Assembly (NCBI GenBank): GCA_046758845.1 | Contig: JBHIBA010000251.1 | Span: forward strand, 1-7,046 | Length of the DNA: 7,046 nt | Origin: JBHIBA01 sp046758845 | GTDB lineage: Bacteria > UBA8248 > JACPRG01 > G963555815 | Direction: 5' to 3' | In this document: positions 6,083-7,046 of the stretch, in pieces | Layout of the letters: every line of letters starts with the position of its first letter | Position numbering within the stretch: position 1 is the first letter of the stretch | Notes under the pieces: model-generated | What the model was told of the DNA's origin: nothing | The model's input: only the letters and a program-made list of their open reading frames with translations | The model's database searches: none | Program-made: the position numbers and the translations under genes

Positions 6083-6985
6083 TTGAACCCTCCCCTTCAA
6101 GAGTTTTTGGCGCAGGTGCAAGAGGAAGACCTCCGCCGATGGGTGGCCGAGTTCTCGGGCCTGCGCCACGGCCAGCTCAACTCCCAAGCCCTGGAAGAAA
6201 AGGGGGAGCGGCTCGCTGAGCGCTTGAGGGAATTCGGCCTCCCGGTTCAGCGCGAGCCTTTCCGCTACCGGGGCCGCCCCTATTTCAACGTAGTCGCCCC
6301 CTGCAAGGGGCAGGAAGATTCCCGGCCCGCCTTCCTCATCGGAGCGCACTACGACGCAATGATGGGCAGCCCCGGGGCCGATGACAATGCGAGCGGGGTG
6401 GCCGCCCTTCTGGGCGTGGCGAAGGTCTTCAGCCGGATCAACCCGGGCAGGACGGTCGAGTTCATCGGCTTTACCCTGGAGGAGCCCCAGGGCCAGTTCG
6501 ACGGGCGGTTTCGCCACGGCAGCCGGCGCTTCGCGAGACAGGCCCGCCGAAACGGAAAGCGGTACGAAGGGATTTTCATCCTCGAGTCGGTCGGCTACAC
6601 GGACACGCGCTTCGGCAGCCAGCGGGTTCCCTTGCGGGTGGCGGTGCCGGTGCCGGACGCCGGAACCTTCCTGTGCGTCGCCGGCAGCAGGCGCAGCCGG
6701 GCCTTGATGAGGCGGTTCGGAGAGGCGGCCAGGGCGCACGTCCCCGGCCTTTCGACCATTTCTTATGCGGCTCCGCTGAGGGGATGGTTGATTCCTATGA
6801 TCCGGTGGAGCGATCACGCCCCCTTCTGGGACCGGGGCTTCTCCGCCCTCATGCTGACCGACACGGCTCCTTTGAGGAACCCCCATTACCACCAGCCGAC
6901 GGATTTGCCCGAGACCCTCGATTACACCTTTCTCACAAACGTCACCCGGGCCCTTGTGGCGGCGCTGCTGACCCCTTCGGGTTGA
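6083..6985 (+). CDS. M28-family zinc metallohydrolase (aminopeptidase-like)
   Basis: From the TTG at 6083 this is a 300-residue single-domain M28 hydrolase, the family of aminopeptidases, carboxypeptidases and glutaminyl cyclases that use two zinc ions. The ligands appear in order: H89 in GAHYD, the bridging D101 in ADDNASG, the catalytic E133 and ligand E134 in TLEEPQ, E168 in ILESVGY and H270 in NPHYHQPTD. E168 sits where Streptomyces aminopeptidase has Asp; Glu here is seen in part of the family. WSDHAPFWDRGF at 242-253 and LTDTAPLRNP are also typical. I see no signal peptide or membrane segment, so it is probably cytoplasmic, unlike many secreted M28 enzymes. The frame is open back to an ATG at 5903 (360 residues), but those extra residues overlap the DUF1989 gene and do not look like family sequence. 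It follows DUF1989 by 104 bases in the same direction. A role in cleaving an amide intermediate of the same pathway is plausible; an unrelated peptidase is possible. Confidence 0.88.
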   Translation: MNPPLQEFLAQVQEEDLRRWVAEFSGLRHGQLNSQALEEKGERLAERLREFGLPVQREPFRYRGRPYFNVVAPCKGQEDSRPAFLIGAHYDAMMGSPGADDNASGVAALLGVAKVFSRINPGRTVEFIGFTLEEPQGQFDGRFRHGSRRFARQARRNGKRYEGIFILESVGYTDTRFGSQRVPLRVAVPVPDAGTFLCVAGSRRSRALMRRFGEAARAHVPGLSTISYAAPLRGWLIPMIRWSDHAPFWDRGFSALMLTDTAPLRNPHYHQPTDLPETLDYTFLTNVTRALVAALLTPSG

Positions 6986-7046
6986 TACGTCCTGCCCGCA
7001 AACCGGCCGACCCCCGGCGCGAGGCGGGACCCTGAAGGGACGTCCC

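Noticed and set aside
7026..7046. GGGAC/GTCCC repeats and a GGGACGTCCC palindrome at the end of the window, considered as a terminator
   Set aside because: The stem is short, no T tract is visible and the window ends at the palindrome, so there is not enough sequence to support it.

Overview
This window is GC-rich (roughly two-thirds G+C by eye) bacterial DNA. It carries six genes, all on the + strand, packed in operon style. High GC, GTG and TTG starts beside good Shine-Dalgarno sequences, and the gene content suggest an aerobic or facultative heterotroph, perhaps an uncultivated soil or sediment lineage. Nothing here fixes the phylum. There is no rRNA, tRNA, CRISPR array, insertion sequence or obvious sign of recent transfer.

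Layout: 1-129 is a less GC-rich leader that probably holds the promoter. Positions 130-3825 encode a complete three-subunit molybdenum hydroxylase of the xanthine dehydrogenase / CO dehydrogenase superfamily, in the order FAD subunit (130-1002), molybdopterin catalytic subunit (1013-3361, GTG start) and 2Fe-2S subunit (3358-3825). Eight bases later comes a hydantoinase/dihydropyrimidinase-type cyclic amidohydrolase (3834-5270) with an intact binuclear metal site. A 78-base gap with a weak hairpin leads to a DUF1989 (urea carboxylase-associated / carboxyguanidine deiminase-like) protein (5349-5978). The last gene is an M28-family zinc hydrolase (probably 6083-6985, TTG start). The final 61 bases hold no recognisable gene.

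How the genes may work together (inference): the Mo enzyme would hydroxylate a carbon of an N-heterocycle. The cyclic amidohydrolase would then open the oxidised ring at an amide bond. The DUF1989 protein would act on the resulting ureido, amidino or guanidino group, and the M28 enzyme would hydrolyse a remaining amide or peptide-like bond. The set looks like a nitrogen-scavenging or catabolic pathway for a purine-, pyrimidine-, hydantoin- or guanidine-related compound. The substrate is unknown. The Mo subunit lacks the Glu that binds xanthine in classical xanthine dehydrogenases and lacks the form I CO dehydrogenase active-site loop. The DUF1989 gene stands alone, without the urea/guanidine carboxylase and second DUF1989 partner seen in the known pathway. 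No transporter, regulator, Mo-cofactor maturation gene or allophanate hydrolase lies in the window.
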